Shown in pieces: positions 6,619-15,704 of a stretch of 61,470 nucleotides of DNA (the first letter of the stretch is position 1; each line of letters opens with the position of its first letter). Source of the stretch: Clostridia bacterium (GTDB lineage: Bacteria > Bacillota > Clostridia > Oscillospirales > CAG-382); NCBI GenBank assembly GCA_017436675.1, contig JAFSCS010000019.1, positions 1 to 61,470 of the forward strand, read 5' to 3'. The translations under genes were made by a program, and so were the position numbers. Below the pieces are notes generated by a model that had not been told where the DNA came from, did no database searches, and was given only the letters and a program-made list of their open reading frames with translations.

Positions 6619-8955
6619 TTATTCGTTTACGAGCGCGACCTTCGGTACTTCCGAGTAGTTTTCTACGGGGATGAAAGTGATCGTGTCGCGAACTATCTTG
6701 TCAAGCTCGGGGATGTCACGCACGTTATCCTTCGGGATGATAACGGTGTCAACGCCTGCCTTATATGCCGCAAACGCCTTCTCCTTGAGTCCGCCAATAC
6801 GAAGCACTCTGCCCGTCAGCGTTATCTCGCCCGTCATCGCGACGCTTTGCTTTACCTTTTTGCCCGAAAGCTCGGAAAGGATCGCCGTCGTCATCGTGAT
6901 ACCCGCACTCGGTCCGTCCTTCGGGATCGCACCCTCGGGCACGTGGATGTGGATATCGCGTTCCTTGTAGAAATTCTCGTCGATGCCGTATTCGCCGCTG
7001 TGCTTGCGAAGATAGCTGATCGCCGCATGCGCGCTTTCCTTCATAACGTCGCCGAGGCTTCCCGTCAGCTCGATCTTGCCCGTGCCTTGCATCGATAACG
7101 TCTCGATATGTAAAAGGTCGCCGCCAAGCTGTGTCCAAGCAAGTCCGTTAACAACGCCGACCTCGTCGCAGCCATAACGCTTTTCCTCGTCGAATATTTC
7201 AGCACCGAGCAGGTCTTTGATGTTCTTTGGCGTTACGGTCATCGATCTTTTCGTGCCGTCAACGTACATTTTTGCAAATTTACGGCAGACGTTGCCGATC
7301 TCACGCTCGAGATTACGAACGCCCGACTCGTGAGTATATGAATTCATTATCTTCAAGATAGCTTCATCGGTAAATTTGAGCATCTTTTTGGCAAGTCCGT
7401 GAGCCTTCAGCTGCTTCGGGATGAGGTGGTTCTTCGCGATGGAGAGCTTTTCCTCGTCGGTATAGCCGTTCATCTCGATGATCTCCATTCTGTCGAGAAG
7501 CGCAGGAGGGATGGTCTCGGTCGTGTTTGCCGTTGCGATAAACATACATTTCGAGAGGTCGAACGGAAGCTCGATGAAATTGTCGCGGAAAGCTTTGTTT
7601 TGGTCGCTGTCGAGCACCTCGAGAAGCGCAGACGAGGGATCTCCGTGGTTATCCTTCGTGAGCTTGTCGATCTCGTCGAGAAGGATGAGCGGATTTCTCG
7701 TTCCCGCTTGCTTGATGCCCGTGATGATGCGTCCCGGCATCGAGCCGACGTAGGTACGTCGGTGACCGCGGATCTCCGCCTCGTCACGAACACCGCCGAG
7801 TGCGATGCGAACGTATTTTCTGTTCATAGCCGTAGCGATCGACTTGGCGATCGACGTTTTGCCGACGCCGGGAGGGCCGACGAGGCAAAGTATCTGGCTA
7901 TATGAATCGTTTGTCATATTTCTTACTGCAAGATATTCGAGGATGCGAGTCTTCACCTTTTCGAGACCGTCGTGGTCGTCCTCAAGTATCTGCTTTGCTT
8001 TTTCGATGTCGCTTCTGTCCTCGCTGAGCTCCATCCACGGAAGCTCGAGGCAGGTATCGAGGTATGAGCGAATAACGGATGCCTCGGATGAGCCGAACAT
8101 CATTTTTGAAAGCTTTGACGCTTCCTTGCGAAGCTTTTCGCGTACCTCGTCGGGCAGACGCGCATTTTTGATGAGTGATTTGTATTCGCTGTCGTCGTCG
8201 ATGACGTCGTCCTCCTCGTCATCGTCGTCCATTCCGAGCTCGCTCTTTATTACGGAGAGCTGCTCACGAAGGAACGCTTCACGTTGAGTTTTCGCAAATT
8301 TTTGCTTCACCTTTGACGTTATCTCGACCTCCATCTCGAAAAGAGTGCTTTCGTTGTCGAGCTCGTCACAAACCGCTGTGAGCCTTTCGATCGGATCGCT
8401 GATCTCGAGTATCTTTTGCTTCGTTTGAACACGAACGATCATCGTTGATGCGAGCGCATCGGCAAGATAGCCGATATCCTCCGTTTGACTGATCGCACTC
8501 ATAAGCTCCTCGGAGGGATGCGGCACGAATTGGAGGTATTTTTTGTATGCAACAAGCGCACGAAATCTCAGCGAGGTGACGTCGTCGGTTTTGTTCACCG
8601 CTTTGACGTCGATCTTTTCGACGGTTGCGATAAGTCCGTCGCTGCTGTCGAGCGAAACTATCCTTGCGCGGAAAAGTCCCTCGGCAACGACTTGAAATTT
8701 TGATTCCGACAATTTAATGAACTTTTCGATCCTCGAAACGACGCCGACGTTATAAAGCGAAACGTTTCCCGTTCCGTCGTCGGACTCATATTCCGTCACG
8801 AGAAAGACCATCTCGTTTTTTGCGTGAGCCGCCTTCAGCGCAGCGAGCGCGATGCGGTCCTTCAGCTCGAAGGTGGTCGTTATATTCGGATATACGACGA
8901 CGTTGTCAAGCGAGACAGCGTCGAGCATATATATGCCTGGTTTGTTTTTTTGCAT
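6619..8955 (-). CDS. lon: ATP-dependent protease La (Lon)
   Basis: A 778-residue LonA-type AAA+ serine protease of the cytoplasm that degrades misfolded and regulatory proteins. Domains in order: N-terminal LAN/substrate-binding domain (about 1-200), coiled-coil linker, AAA+ module with Walker A GPPGVGKTS from residue 360 and an ILLDEIDK Walker B, then the protease domain. The catalytic serine is about residue 683 in PKDGPSAG and the lysine about residue 726 in GLKEKAFAA. An acidic stretch DDDDEEDDVIDDD near residues 240-255 is more strongly charged than usual. It starts three bases after the ROK kinase stop, so the two are cotranscribed. Confidence 0.97.
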   Translation of the reverse strand: MQKNKPGIYMLDAVSLDNVVVYPNITTTFELKDRIALAALKAAHAKNEMVFLVTEYESDDGTGNVSLYNVGVVSRIEKFIKLSESKFQVVAEGLFRARIVSLDSSDGLIATVEKIDVKAVNKTDDVTSLRFRALVAYKKYLQFVPHPSEELMSAISQTEDIGYLADALASTMIVRVQTKQKILEISDPIERLTAVCDELDNESTLFEMEVEITSKVKQKFAKTQREAFLREQLSVIKSELGMDDDDEEDDVIDDDSEYKSLIKNARLPDEVREKLRKEASKLSKMMFGSSEASVIRSYLDTCLELPWMELSEDRSDIEKAKQILEDDHDGLEKVKTRILEYLAVRNMTNDSYSQILCLVGPPGVGKTSIAKSIATAMNRKYVRIALGGVRDEAEIRGHRRTYVGSMPGRIITGIKQAGTRNPLILLDEIDKLTKDNHGDPSSALLEVLDSDQNKAFRDNFIELPFDLSKCMFIATANTTETIPPALLDRMEIIEMNGYTDEEKLSIAKNHLIPKQLKAHGLAKKMLKFTDEAILKIMNSYTHESGVRNLEREIGNVCRKFAKMYVDGTKRSMTVTPKNIKDLLGAEIFDEEKRYGCDEVGVVNGLAWTQLGGDLLHIETLSMQGTGKIELTGSLGDVMKESAHAAISYLRKHSGEYGIDENFYKERDIHIHVPEGAIPKDGPSAGITMTTAILSELSGKKVKQSVAMTGEITLTGRVLRIGGLKEKAFAAYKAGVDTVIIPKDNVRDIPELDKIVRDTITFIPVENYSEVPKVALVNE

Positions 8956-8958
8956 TAT

Positions 8959-9909
8959 TTATTTTCCTAACATTGCCGCGCCGATAATGCCCGCATCATT
9001 ACCGAGCTCAGCGATCTTTATTTTCGTTCTTGAGATGCTATCACGAGCATAGTCTTCCTTGTCTACGATAGCCTTCACGGGCTTGAGAAGGTAGTCGCCC
9101 TCTCCCGAAACTCCACCGCCGATGCAGAGCACCTCGGGTTGGAATATGTTGATGATGTTTACAAGACCGTCAGCGAGGTATGCAACGTATTCGTCAACGA
9201 CCTCTTTACCTGCCGCGTCGCCTGCTTTTGCAGCCGAGAACGCAGTTCTGCCGCTGACCTTATTGATGTCGCCGTCGCAAAGCTCCCACATCTTCGAGTC
9301 TTTCGCGGTTTCCATTTTTTCTTTTGTCATATTGATAAGACCTGTTGCGCTGGAGTATGCCTCCCAACAGCCCTTTCTTCCGCAAGAGCATTGTCTTCCG
9401 CCGTGCACGATAACGATATGACCGAGCTCCGGACCGCAGAAGTTGAAGCCGCTATATACCTTGCGATCGATGATACATCCGCCGCCAACACCCGTTCCGA
9501 GTGTGATCATTACGGAGTTGTCGCAATTTTTTGCCGCGCCTTGAACAGCCTCGCCGAGTGCTGCCGCGTTGGCGTCGTTTTCGATGTATACCTTTTTAAT
9601 GCCTGTAAGCGTTGAAAGCTTTTTGCAAAGCGGATAGTTTACGAAGGGAAGTGAGCAAGCGTAGTCGACCGTTCCTTTCGCTCTGTTTGCGATACCGGGT
9701 GTTGCAACACCGATATATTTTACGTCAGCCACGGTAATTCCGAGCTTTTCGATCAAAGAAAGGCAAAGATCAGCCATATCCTTCGTTATCTCGTCGCTTT
9801 CTCTGTGTGCCAAAGTCGGAACAGAGCCCTTTACGAGTATTTTACCTGTTTCATCGGTAATACCTGCTGCGATGTTCGTTCCGCCAAGATCGATTCCAAT
9901 ATAATACAT
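8959..9909 (-). CDS. ROK-family sugar kinase (glucokinase-like)
   Basis: A 316-residue ROK protein with the N-terminal phosphate-binding motif GIDLGGTN, the sugar-binding ELGH motif and the ROK zinc site CSCGRKGCWE near residues 163-172. No N-terminal helix-turn-helix is present, so it is a kinase rather than a NagC/XylR-type repressor. Glucose is the commonest substrate in this size class, but N-acetyl-hexosamines are possible. It lies between hprK and lon, with a 38-base gap to hprK, linking glucose phosphorylation to the carbon-catabolite control kinase. Confidence 0.88.
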   Translation of the reverse strand: MYYIGIDLGGTNIAAGITDETGKILVKGSVPTLAHRESDEITKDMADLCLSLIEKLGITVADVKYIGVATPGIANRAKGTVDYACSLPFVNYPLCKKLSTLTGIKKVYIENDANAAALGEAVQGAAKNCDNSVMITLGTGVGGGCIIDRKVYSGFNFCGPELGHIVIVHGGRQCSCGRKGCWEAYSSATGLINMTKEKMETAKDSKMWELCDGDINKVSGRTAFSAAKAGDAAGKEVVDEYVAYLADGLVNIINIFQPEVLCIGGGVSGEGDYLLKPVKAIVDKEDYARDSISRTKIKIAELGNDAGIIGAAMLGK

Positions 9910-9947
9910 AATGATCCTCCATGCGTCGTATGACGTTAATTTTGTTT

Positions 9948-10892
9948 TTAGTTTTCGTTGCCTTCTTCAAGCAGCTGCATATATCTTTTGTTGAATTCCA
10001 CCGCCGTGTTGTAGCCCATCTTCTTTTGGCGGTTGTTCATTGCGGCGATCTCGATTATTACCGCAAGGTTACGTCCCGGTCTGATCGGAACGGTTATCGA
10101 CGGGATGTTGATCCCGAGAAGCTCGGTGTATTCCTCGTCGAGTCCGAGCCGCTCATACATTTTGTCTTGCTGCCAGATCTCCATATTGATTATCAGGTCG
10201 ATCTTTTCGGCAAGCTTGACAGCACCCATACCGAAGATACGTCTGACGTCGACGAGTCCGATGCCGCGAAGCTCCACGTAGTGACGGATAAGCTCGGGCG
10301 CAGTACCGACGAGCGTTTTGTCGGACGTTCTTTTTATCTCGACCGCATCGTCCGCGATGAGACGGTGACCTCTTTTTACGAGCTCGATAGCGGTCTCGCT
10401 CTTACCGATGCCGCTGTCACCGAGCATAAGCACGCCTTCGCCGAATACCTCGACCAAAACGCCGTGGCGAGTGATACGCTCGGCGAGCTGTACGTTGAGA
10501 TAACCGATGAGTGCCGCCGTGAAGCTCGACGTGAGCCTGTCGGTGCGATAGAGCGGTGTGTTATATTTTTTGCAAAGCTCTCTGAGCTCGTCGAACACCT
10601 CGAGGTCTGACGTCAAGATGATCATCACGACGCCGTAGCTGAGAAACGTTTCGAGCGAACGGCATCTTTCCTCGTGGCTCATATGTGCCAAAAAGGTATG
10701 CTCCATATTGCCGATGATCTGGATACGTCCGCTTTCGAAGTGGTCGAAAAACCCCGCAAACGGAAGCCCCGGACGGCTGACGTCCTTTCGGATGACGAGC
10801 CGCGATGCGATATCATCGGGCTCAAACACCGCGGTGAGCGAGAGCTCCTTTTTTATGTTCAGTATTTTTACGGAATAAATCTGTTGATCCAT
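9948..10892 (-). CDS. hprK: HPr kinase/phosphorylase
   Basis: A bifunctional enzyme of 314 residues that phosphorylates and dephosphorylates HPr on Ser46, setting CcpA-dependent catabolite repression in Gram-positive bacteria. The P-loop GDSGIGKSE lies near residues 153-161 and the family signature RGIGLVDVRRIFG near residue 202. I chose the ATG at 10892 because GGAG lies eight bases upstream; a TTG at 10904 is less likely. No ptsH or ptsI is in the window. Its presence predicts CcpA/cre regulation elsewhere in this genome. Confidence 0.94.
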   Translation of the reverse strand: MDQQIYSVKILNIKKELSLTAVFEPDDIASRLVIRKDVSRPGLPFAGFFDHFESGRIQIIGNMEHTFLAHMSHEERCRSLETFLSYGVVMIILTSDLEVFDELRELCKKYNTPLYRTDRLTSSFTAALIGYLNVQLAERITRHGVLVEVFGEGVLMLGDSGIGKSETAIELVKRGHRLIADDAVEIKRTSDKTLVGTAPELIRHYVELRGIGLVDVRRIFGMGAVKLAEKIDLIINMEIWQQDKMYERLGLDEEYTELLGINIPSITVPIRPGRNLAVIIEIAAMNNRQKKMGYNTAVEFNKRYMQLLEEGNEN

Positions 10893-10940
10893 AACAATCT
10901 CCAAGCCGTCGCCGATGCGACCTGCAAACTAATTTGTGAT

Positions 10941-11966
10941 TCAAGCAATGATGCCGCCGAAGGCGACCTGCTCGTTTTTGTAGAATACCGCCGATTGCCC
11001 CGAGGTGACCGCACGAACGCGCTCGTTCGGAATAACGATCGCTCTGCCACCGTCGAGAAGCTCGACGCGACAGCCGACGGGCTCTGCGCGGTAACGTGTT
11101 TTTACCATATATTCATCGCCGTCTATACCGCCGACGACGTTTATATCTCTTATCTCGAACCGATCGCCAAACTCGTCACCGCCGAATCCGAGCGTTATTG
11201 TGTCGGTCGCGGGATCGATGCGCGTGATAAAGCATCGTTGTCCGAGCGCGATACCGAGGCGGCGGCGTTGTCCGATCGTATATCGGTGGATACCCTTGTG
11301 ACGACCGAGCACGTCTCCGTTTTCGTTAATATAATTGCCTTCCTTCGGGAGCTTATCCTTCGGGATGCGGGATTCTATGAAGCTGATATAATCATCGTTC
11401 GGGACGAAGCAGATCTCTTGGCTCTCCTTGTTCTTCGAGACTGAGAACTCGTCCCTTTCCTTCAAAACGGCTTTCGTTTTGTCGCACATCGGAAGCATCA
11501 GCATCGAGATCATCTCCTGCGTCAAGCCCCAGAGCATATAGCTTTGGTCCTTTCTTTTGTCCTCTGCGCGAGCGACCGTATATCTGCCCGACGGAGAAAG
11601 CTCGATCTTCGCATAGTGACCTGTTGCGACCTTTTTCGCACCAAGCTCCCTTGCAACGTCGCAAAGCTCCTTCACCTTCACGTGTCGGTTACAAACGACG
11701 CAGGGGTTCGGTGTTCTGCCGTTCAAGTATTCGTTCAGAAAATCGCCGACGACGATCTCCTCGAACCGAGCCGAAGCGTCTCGGTAAACGAGCTCTATCC
11801 CAAGTTCACTTGCGACCGCCTTTGCGTTTTCATACGCTTCGGGGTGCGCATCGTGCATCGAAAGATATACTCCGACGACGTCATACCCCTCGTCAAGCAG
11901 CAGCTTCGCAGTGTGCGCACTGTCGAGACCGCCCGAGATACCGACGACTATTTTTTCTTTATCCAT
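10941..11966 (-). CDS. mnmA: tRNA-specific 2-thiouridylase MnmA
   Basis: A 341-residue enzyme that thiolates U34 in tRNAs for Glu, Gln and Lys, using sulfur delivered from a cysteine desulfurase. The ATP-pyrophosphatase loop GISGGLDS begins at about residue 8. The catalytic cysteines are in NPCVVCN (near residue 101) and EICFVPND (near residue 194). The true start is the ATG at 11966, giving the usual distance to the loop; an upstream extension reaches into iscU. This ATG overlaps the iscU stop by eight bases, indicating translational coupling in a nifS-iscU-mnmA unit. Confidence 0.94.
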   Translation of the reverse strand: MDKEKIVVGISGGLDSAHTAKLLLDEGYDVVGVYLSMHDAHPEAYENAKAVASELGIELVYRDASARFEEIVVGDFLNEYLNGRTPNPCVVCNRHVKVKELCDVARELGAKKVATGHYAKIELSPSGRYTVARAEDKRKDQSYMLWGLTQEMISMLMLPMCDKTKAVLKERDEFSVSKNKESQEICFVPNDDYISFIESRIPKDKLPKEGNYINENGDVLGRHKGIHRYTIGQRRRLGIALGQRCFITRIDPATDTITLGFGGDEFGDRFEIRDINVVGGIDGDEYMVKTRYRAEPVGCRVELLDGGRAIVIPNERVRAVTSGQSAVFYKNEQVAFGGIIA

Positions 11967-12393
11967 GAGAACAGCTCTCGCAATCCTCGCAGCTGTGGAT
12001 CTGAGCCTCAAGCTCAGCATAATCTCTTCCGATCTCCTTGAAATATTCAACGAGCGCGGTCTTTATCGCCTCTTCTGCGAGCACGGAGCAGTGTATCTTT
12101 GCCGGGGGAAGTCCGCCGAGCTCCTCGACGACCGCTTTGTTCGTGAACGTCAACGCTTCGTCGATCGTTTTACCCTTGATGAGCTCGGTTGCCATCGAGG
12201 ACGTTGCGATCGCAGCCGCACAGCCGAAGGTCTTGAACATCGCATCCGTTATTACGTCGTTCTCTATTTTGAGGTACATTCTCATTATATCTCCGCATTT
12301 CGCGTTGCCGACCTCACCGACACACGTTGCGTCCTTCATTTCGCCGACGTTACGCGGGTTCATGAAGTGGTCCATTACTTTTTCGTTATACAC
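11959..12393 (-). CDS. iscU: Iron-sulfur cluster assembly scaffold IscU/NifU-like
   Basis: A 144-residue scaffold on which [2Fe-2S] and [4Fe-4S] clusters are built from NifS-derived sulfur. The three conserved cluster ligands appear in KCGD, FGCAAA and HCSV. Beyond the usual scaffold end there is a short cysteine-rich tail, SCEDCESCSHG, adding three cysteines and a histidine; I do not regard that tail as standard for the family. It starts twelve bases after nifS and overlaps mnmA, so all three are made together. Confidence 0.93.
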   Translation of the reverse strand: MYNEKVMDHFMNPRNVGEMKDATCVGEVGNAKCGDIMRMYLKIENDVITDAMFKTFGCAAAIATSSMATELIKGKTIDEALTFTNKAVVEELGGLPPAKIHCSVLAEEAIKTALVEYFKEIGRDYAELEAQIHSCEDCESCSHG

Positions 12394-12405
12394 ACCCTAT
12401 CTCCT

Positions 12406-13593
12406 TTATTCCTTTGATCTCAAGAACGCATCGTAAAGCGGAGACATCTCGCGAAGTCTTGAAACGACGCTTTCGACGGTCTTTGCTATATAGTCCATAT
12501 CCTCAAACGTGTTATCCTCGCTGATCGTTATACGAAGTGAGCCGTGAGCGATCTCGTGGGGGAGACCGATCGCCAAAAGCACGTGGGACGGATCGAGCGA
12601 GTTCGAAGAACACGCACTGCCTGTTGAAGCGCAGATGCCGTACATATCGAGGAGCAAAAGAAGGCTTTCTCCCTCGATGAACTCGAACGACACGTTGACG
12701 TTCTCATCGATGCGGATATCCTTGTCTCCGTTGAGTCTCGTGTATGGGATCGCGAGAAGCTTCTTTGCAAGATAGTCGCGCATCTCCTTTATTTTTGCTC
12801 TTTCGCCCATTCTTGCATACGCAAGCTCGAGAGCCTTCGCCATTCCGACGATGCCGGCAACGTTTTCCGTTCCCGATCTTTTGCCCTTTTCCTGACCGCC
12901 GCCCTCGATGAGATTGGCGGGGAGGAGTCCGCGTCTGACGTAAAGCGCGCCGACGCCCTTCGGACCGTTGAATTTGTGGGCTGACATCGAGAGCATATCA
13001 ACGCCGAGCTCCTTGACCTTGACGTCGAGCTTTCCGACTGCTTGAACGGCGTCGGTGAAGAACGGGATCTTGTGGCTCTTTGCTATTGCGGCGAGCTCTT
13101 TTATCGGTTGGATCGTTCCGATCTCGTTGTTGACGTACATCACGGTGACGAGAATGGTGTCCTCGCGGATCGCTTTTTCGAGATCCTCGGGACGAACGAT
13201 GCCGTTTTCATAAACGTCGAGATACGTCACCTCAAAGCCTTGCTTTTCAAGAGCCTTCAACGTATGGTCGACGGCGTGGTGCTCGATCTTTGAGGTTATG
13301 ATATGCTTTCCTTTGTTGTATTTCAATGCGTTCGCGGCAATACCTTTTATTGCCCAGTTGTCGCTTTCCGTACCGCAGGAGGTGAAATAGAGCTCCTTGG
13401 GGTCGCATCCGATCAAGGACGCGATCCTTTCACGCGCCTCCTCGAGCGTTGTCTTGGCGTTTCTGCCGAGCGAATAGAGGCTCGACGGGTTGCCGAACGT
13501 TTCGTTATATACGCTTGTCATCGCCTCGACGACCTCGGGAAGCACTCGTGTCGTCGCGCCGTTGTCAACGTAGATCAATTTTTTATCATTCAT
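12406..13593 (-). CDS. nifS: Cysteine desulfurase (NifS/IscS family)
   Basis: A PLP-dependent enzyme of 395 residues that removes sulfur from cysteine for iron-sulfur clusters and tRNA thiolation. The PLP lysine is in SAHKFNGPKG near residue 204 and the sulfur-accepting cysteine in GSACSS near residue 325. The group I (NifS/IscS) length and active-site loop are kept. The ATG overlaps the stop of the upstream DUF2812-like gene by four bases, and iscU follows after twelve, so this is the middle of an operon serving both iron-sulfur assembly and MnmA. Confidence 0.95.
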   Translation of the reverse strand: MNDKKLIYVDNGATTRVLPEVVEAMTSVYNETFGNPSSLYSLGRNAKTTLEEARERIASLIGCDPKELYFTSCGTESDNWAIKGIAANALKYNKGKHIITSKIEHHAVDHTLKALEKQGFEVTYLDVYENGIVRPEDLEKAIREDTILVTVMYVNNEIGTIQPIKELAAIAKSHKIPFFTDAVQAVGKLDVKVKELGVDMLSMSAHKFNGPKGVGALYVRRGLLPANLIEGGGQEKGKRSGTENVAGIVGMAKALELAYARMGERAKIKEMRDYLAKKLLAIPYTRLNGDKDIRIDENVNVSFEFIEGESLLLLLDMYGICASTGSACSSNSLDPSHVLLAIGLPHEIAHGSLRITISEDNTFEDMDYIAKTVESVVSRLREMSPLYDAFLRSKE

Positions 13594-14141
13594 TTTTTCT
13601 TTTCCTCTTTCTTGGACTTGCTATCGAGGAAGCAGGTCGTTGCTATCGTAGCATAGTATACCGTCAATACGGCAAGTATGAAGCTCAATACCGCAAAAGC
13701 GACACATACCAGCTTCGGTTTATCGTAGAAGCCCGTTTCACCGAGCTTTTGGAACACGAAAAAGTTGAGTTGATAGGAGAATACACCGATCGCGAACAAA
13801 AACGCCGTCAACCAGATGAGCGCAACGTTGAAATAGTGAACGGCGTTCTCTTTTCTGCGCTCCGAGGCGTATTTCGTTTTTCCTCGGAAATATCCCCAGC
13901 ATCTGTAACCGCAAATATAGGTCTGTCCGAGCGACTCGATCTTTTTGATCTCCTCATCGCTTTCGCCGTTACCCGTCGGGTTCTTGAATTTCACAACGCT
14001 GACCGTTTCGCTTCCGTCGGATTCGACGAAGCAATAGCGTCCGAACGTCCTGTCGGCGAGGATGAGTCCCTTTTTTGCAAGTGAGCAGAGCCACTTTTCT
14101 TCCTGCTTGTAGTTTGCAAATACCATCGAGAGCTCGTGCAT
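13590..14141 (-). CDS. DUF2812-like two-helix membrane protein
   Basis: A 183-residue protein with an N-terminal cytoplasmic part carrying the pattern EEKWLCSLAKKGLIL...GRYCF, typical of the DUF2812 family, followed by two predicted membrane helices (about residues 105-125 and 143-170) and a basic tail. The function of this family is unknown. It is the first gene of the nifS-iscU-mnmA run, directly after a strong promoter, and overlaps nifS by four bases. In many Firmicutes DUF2812 proteins sit next to PadR regulators; here none is seen, so its link to sulfur metabolism is unexplained. Confidence 0.65.
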   Translation of the reverse strand: MHELSMVFANYKQEEKWLCSLAKKGLILADRTFGRYCFVESDGSETVSVVKFKNPTGNGESDEEIKKIESLGQTYICGYRCWGYFRGKTKYASERRKENAVHYFNVALIWLTAFLFAIGVFSYQLNFFVFQKLGETGFYDKPKLVCVAFAVLSFILAVLTVYYATIATTCFLDSKSKKEEKKK

Positions 14142-14199
14142 TTATCATTTCTCCTTTTCTTACGGGCAAGATTCCAAACTTCCCCATATAGTCCATAAT

Positions 14200-14228
14200 A
14201 TTATACACCAATATAACATCAATGTCAA
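14200..14228 (-). promoter_or_regulatory. Consensus promoter of the nifS-iscU-mnmA run
   Basis: On the minus strand TTGACA (14228-14223) and TATAAT (14205-14200) are both perfect and separated by 17 bases. The first gene starts at 14141 with an AAGGAG ribosome binding site. This promoter is divergent from that of der. Confidence 0.85.
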
Positions 14229-14293
14229 CGATTTTACATTCATTTCTTCCGAGATAAATGGTTTTGTTGTTCTCACAAAGTCGCAAATTTGGG

Positions 14294-14322
14294 TTGATTT
14301 TTTCTTTATTGTGTGGTAATAT
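14294..14322 (+). promoter_or_regulatory. Sigma-A-like promoter of der
   Basis: TTGATT (14294-14299) and TAATAT (14317-14322) are separated by 17 bases. The predicted leader of about 50 bases contains the unusual hairpin at 14354-14369. Confidence 0.65.
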
Positions 14323-14347
14323 GTAGATGGTGTTTTATGCACAAAAG

Positions 14348-14379
14348 AAAGGAGACCGAGCGATCGGTCGTGAATGATT
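14348..14379 (+). promoter_or_regulatory. der ribosome binding site with hairpin between Shine-Dalgarno and start
   Basis: AAAGGAG (14348-14354) is a strong Shine-Dalgarno sequence but lies 25 bases before the favoured ATG at 14380. Between them GACCGA (14354-14359) pairs perfectly with TCGGTC (14364-14369) around a GCGA loop of the GNRA type. Looping out this stem brings the Shine-Dalgarno to about ten bases from the ATG at 14380, or four from the ATG at 14374. A similar bridging hairpin is known from phage T4 gene 38. Confidence 0.65.
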
Positions 14380-15699
14380 ATGAGTTTACCCGTAGTAGCA
14401 ATAGTGGGGCGTCCCAACGTTGGGAAAAGCACGCTTTTCAATAAGCTCAGCGGTCATCGTATTGCGATCGTTGAGGACACCCCGGGTGTTACAAGAGACA
14501 GAATATATTTTGAAACAGAATGGTCGGGAAGAAGGTTTATGATCGTCGATACCGGCGGTATCGAGCCCGTTACCGACGACCTCATTTTGAAGCAGATGCG
14601 CACCCAAGCGGAGATCGCGATCTCCCACGCCGACGTCATCATTTTTATGACGGAGCTGAAGACGGGCGTTACTGCGGCGGACGAGGATATTGCAAGAATG
14701 CTGATGAGATCGAGAAAGCCGATCATCCTTGCCGTCAACAAGGTCGATACCATCGGTGCGCTTCCGCCCGAGTTTTATGAATTCTATTCGCTCGGACTCG
14801 GCGAGCCCTATGCGCTTTCCGCGATACACGGAACGGGAAGCGGCGATATACTCGACAAGGTGCTCGAATATCTCCCCGAACAGCACGAGGAGGAGAGCGA
14901 CGACGATATGATCAAGGTCGCCGTTATCGGAAAGCCGAACGCAGGAAAGAGCTCGATCATCAACAAGCTTCTCGGTGAGGAGCGTCTCATCGTTTCCGAC
15001 ATTGCGGGAACGACGCGTGATGCGATCGATACGTATATCGAGAACAGCCACGGCAAATTTATGTTTATCGACACGGCGGGTATCAGGCGCAACGCAAAGA
15101 TCGAGGATAACGTCGAAAAATACAGTGTGCTTCGTGCGAAGATGGCTGTTGAACGTGCGGACGTATGTCTCATTATGGTCGATGCGAACGAGGGTGTTAC
15201 CGCGCAGGACGAGAGGATCGCAGGTATAGCGCACAACGCGGGAAAGGGATGCATCATCGTTGTCAATAAATGGGATACCATCGAAAAGGACAACGACTCG
15301 GTCAACAATTACAGAAAAGACGTCTACGAGGCGTTGTCATATATGACCTACGCTCCGATATTGTTCGTCTCGGCGAAAACGGGGCAACGTATAGAAAGGC
15401 TTTATGAGCTCATCACCTTTGTCAGAGGTCAAAGCGTTATGCGTGTTTCGACAGGTACGCTCAACGATCTGCTCAACGATGCGATGGCTCGTGTTCAGCC
15501 GCCGACTGACAAGGGCAGACGCTTGAAGATCTATTATATGACTCAGGCGGGGGTTACTCCTCCGACGTTCGTTTTATTCTGCAACGATGCGGAGCTGTTC
15601 CATTTCTCCTATCAGCGTTACATCGAAAACGTGCTCCGCTCGACCTTCGGCTTCGAGGGAACACCGATAAAGCTCGTTATCCGTCAAAAAGGCGAGTAG
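14380..15699 (+). CDS. der: Ribosome-associated double GTPase Der (EngA)
   Basis: A 439-residue GTPase with two tandem G domains that is essential for 50S ribosomal subunit assembly. The first P-loop is GRPNVGKS at residues 10-17 and the second GKPNAGKS near residue 186; each is followed by a DTAG/DTGG switch II motif and an NKxD motif (NKVD, NKWD). The C-terminal KH-like domain ends in a short basic tail. The start MSLPVVAIVG matches the usual N-terminus of the family, which favours 14380 over the ATG at 14374. The leader hairpin described separately may control its translation. Confidence 0.96.
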   Translation: MSLPVVAIVGRPNVGKSTLFNKLSGHRIAIVEDTPGVTRDRIYFETEWSGRRFMIVDTGGIEPVTDDLILKQMRTQAEIAISHADVIIFMTELKTGVTAADEDIARMLMRSRKPIILAVNKVDTIGALPPEFYEFYSLGLGEPYALSAIHGTGSGDILDKVLEYLPEQHEEESDDDMIKVAVIGKPNAGKSSIINKLLGEERLIVSDIAGTTRDAIDTYIENSHGKFMFIDTAGIRRNAKIEDNVEKYSVLRAKMAVERADVCLIMVDANEGVTAQDERIAGIAHNAGKGCIIVVNKWDTIEKDNDSVNNYRKDVYEALSYMTYAPILFVSAKTGQRIERLYELITFVRGQSVMRVSTGTLNDLLNDAMARVQPPTDKGRRLKIYYMTQAGVTPPTFVLFCNDAELFHFSYQRYIENVLRSTFGFEGTPIKLVIRQKGE

Positions 15700-15704
15700 C
15701 GAGA

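Noticed and set aside
11967..12050. 28-residue N-terminal extension of mnmA
   Set aside because: It is read from the iscU coding sequence and would put the ATP-binding loop too far from the N-terminus for the family.
5878..14141. Several long open frames on the strand opposite to genes, for example 10674-11444 and 17918-19021
   Set aside because: They lie entirely inside well-supported genes, have no recognisable domains or ribosome binding sites, and arise from codon bias on the coding strand.
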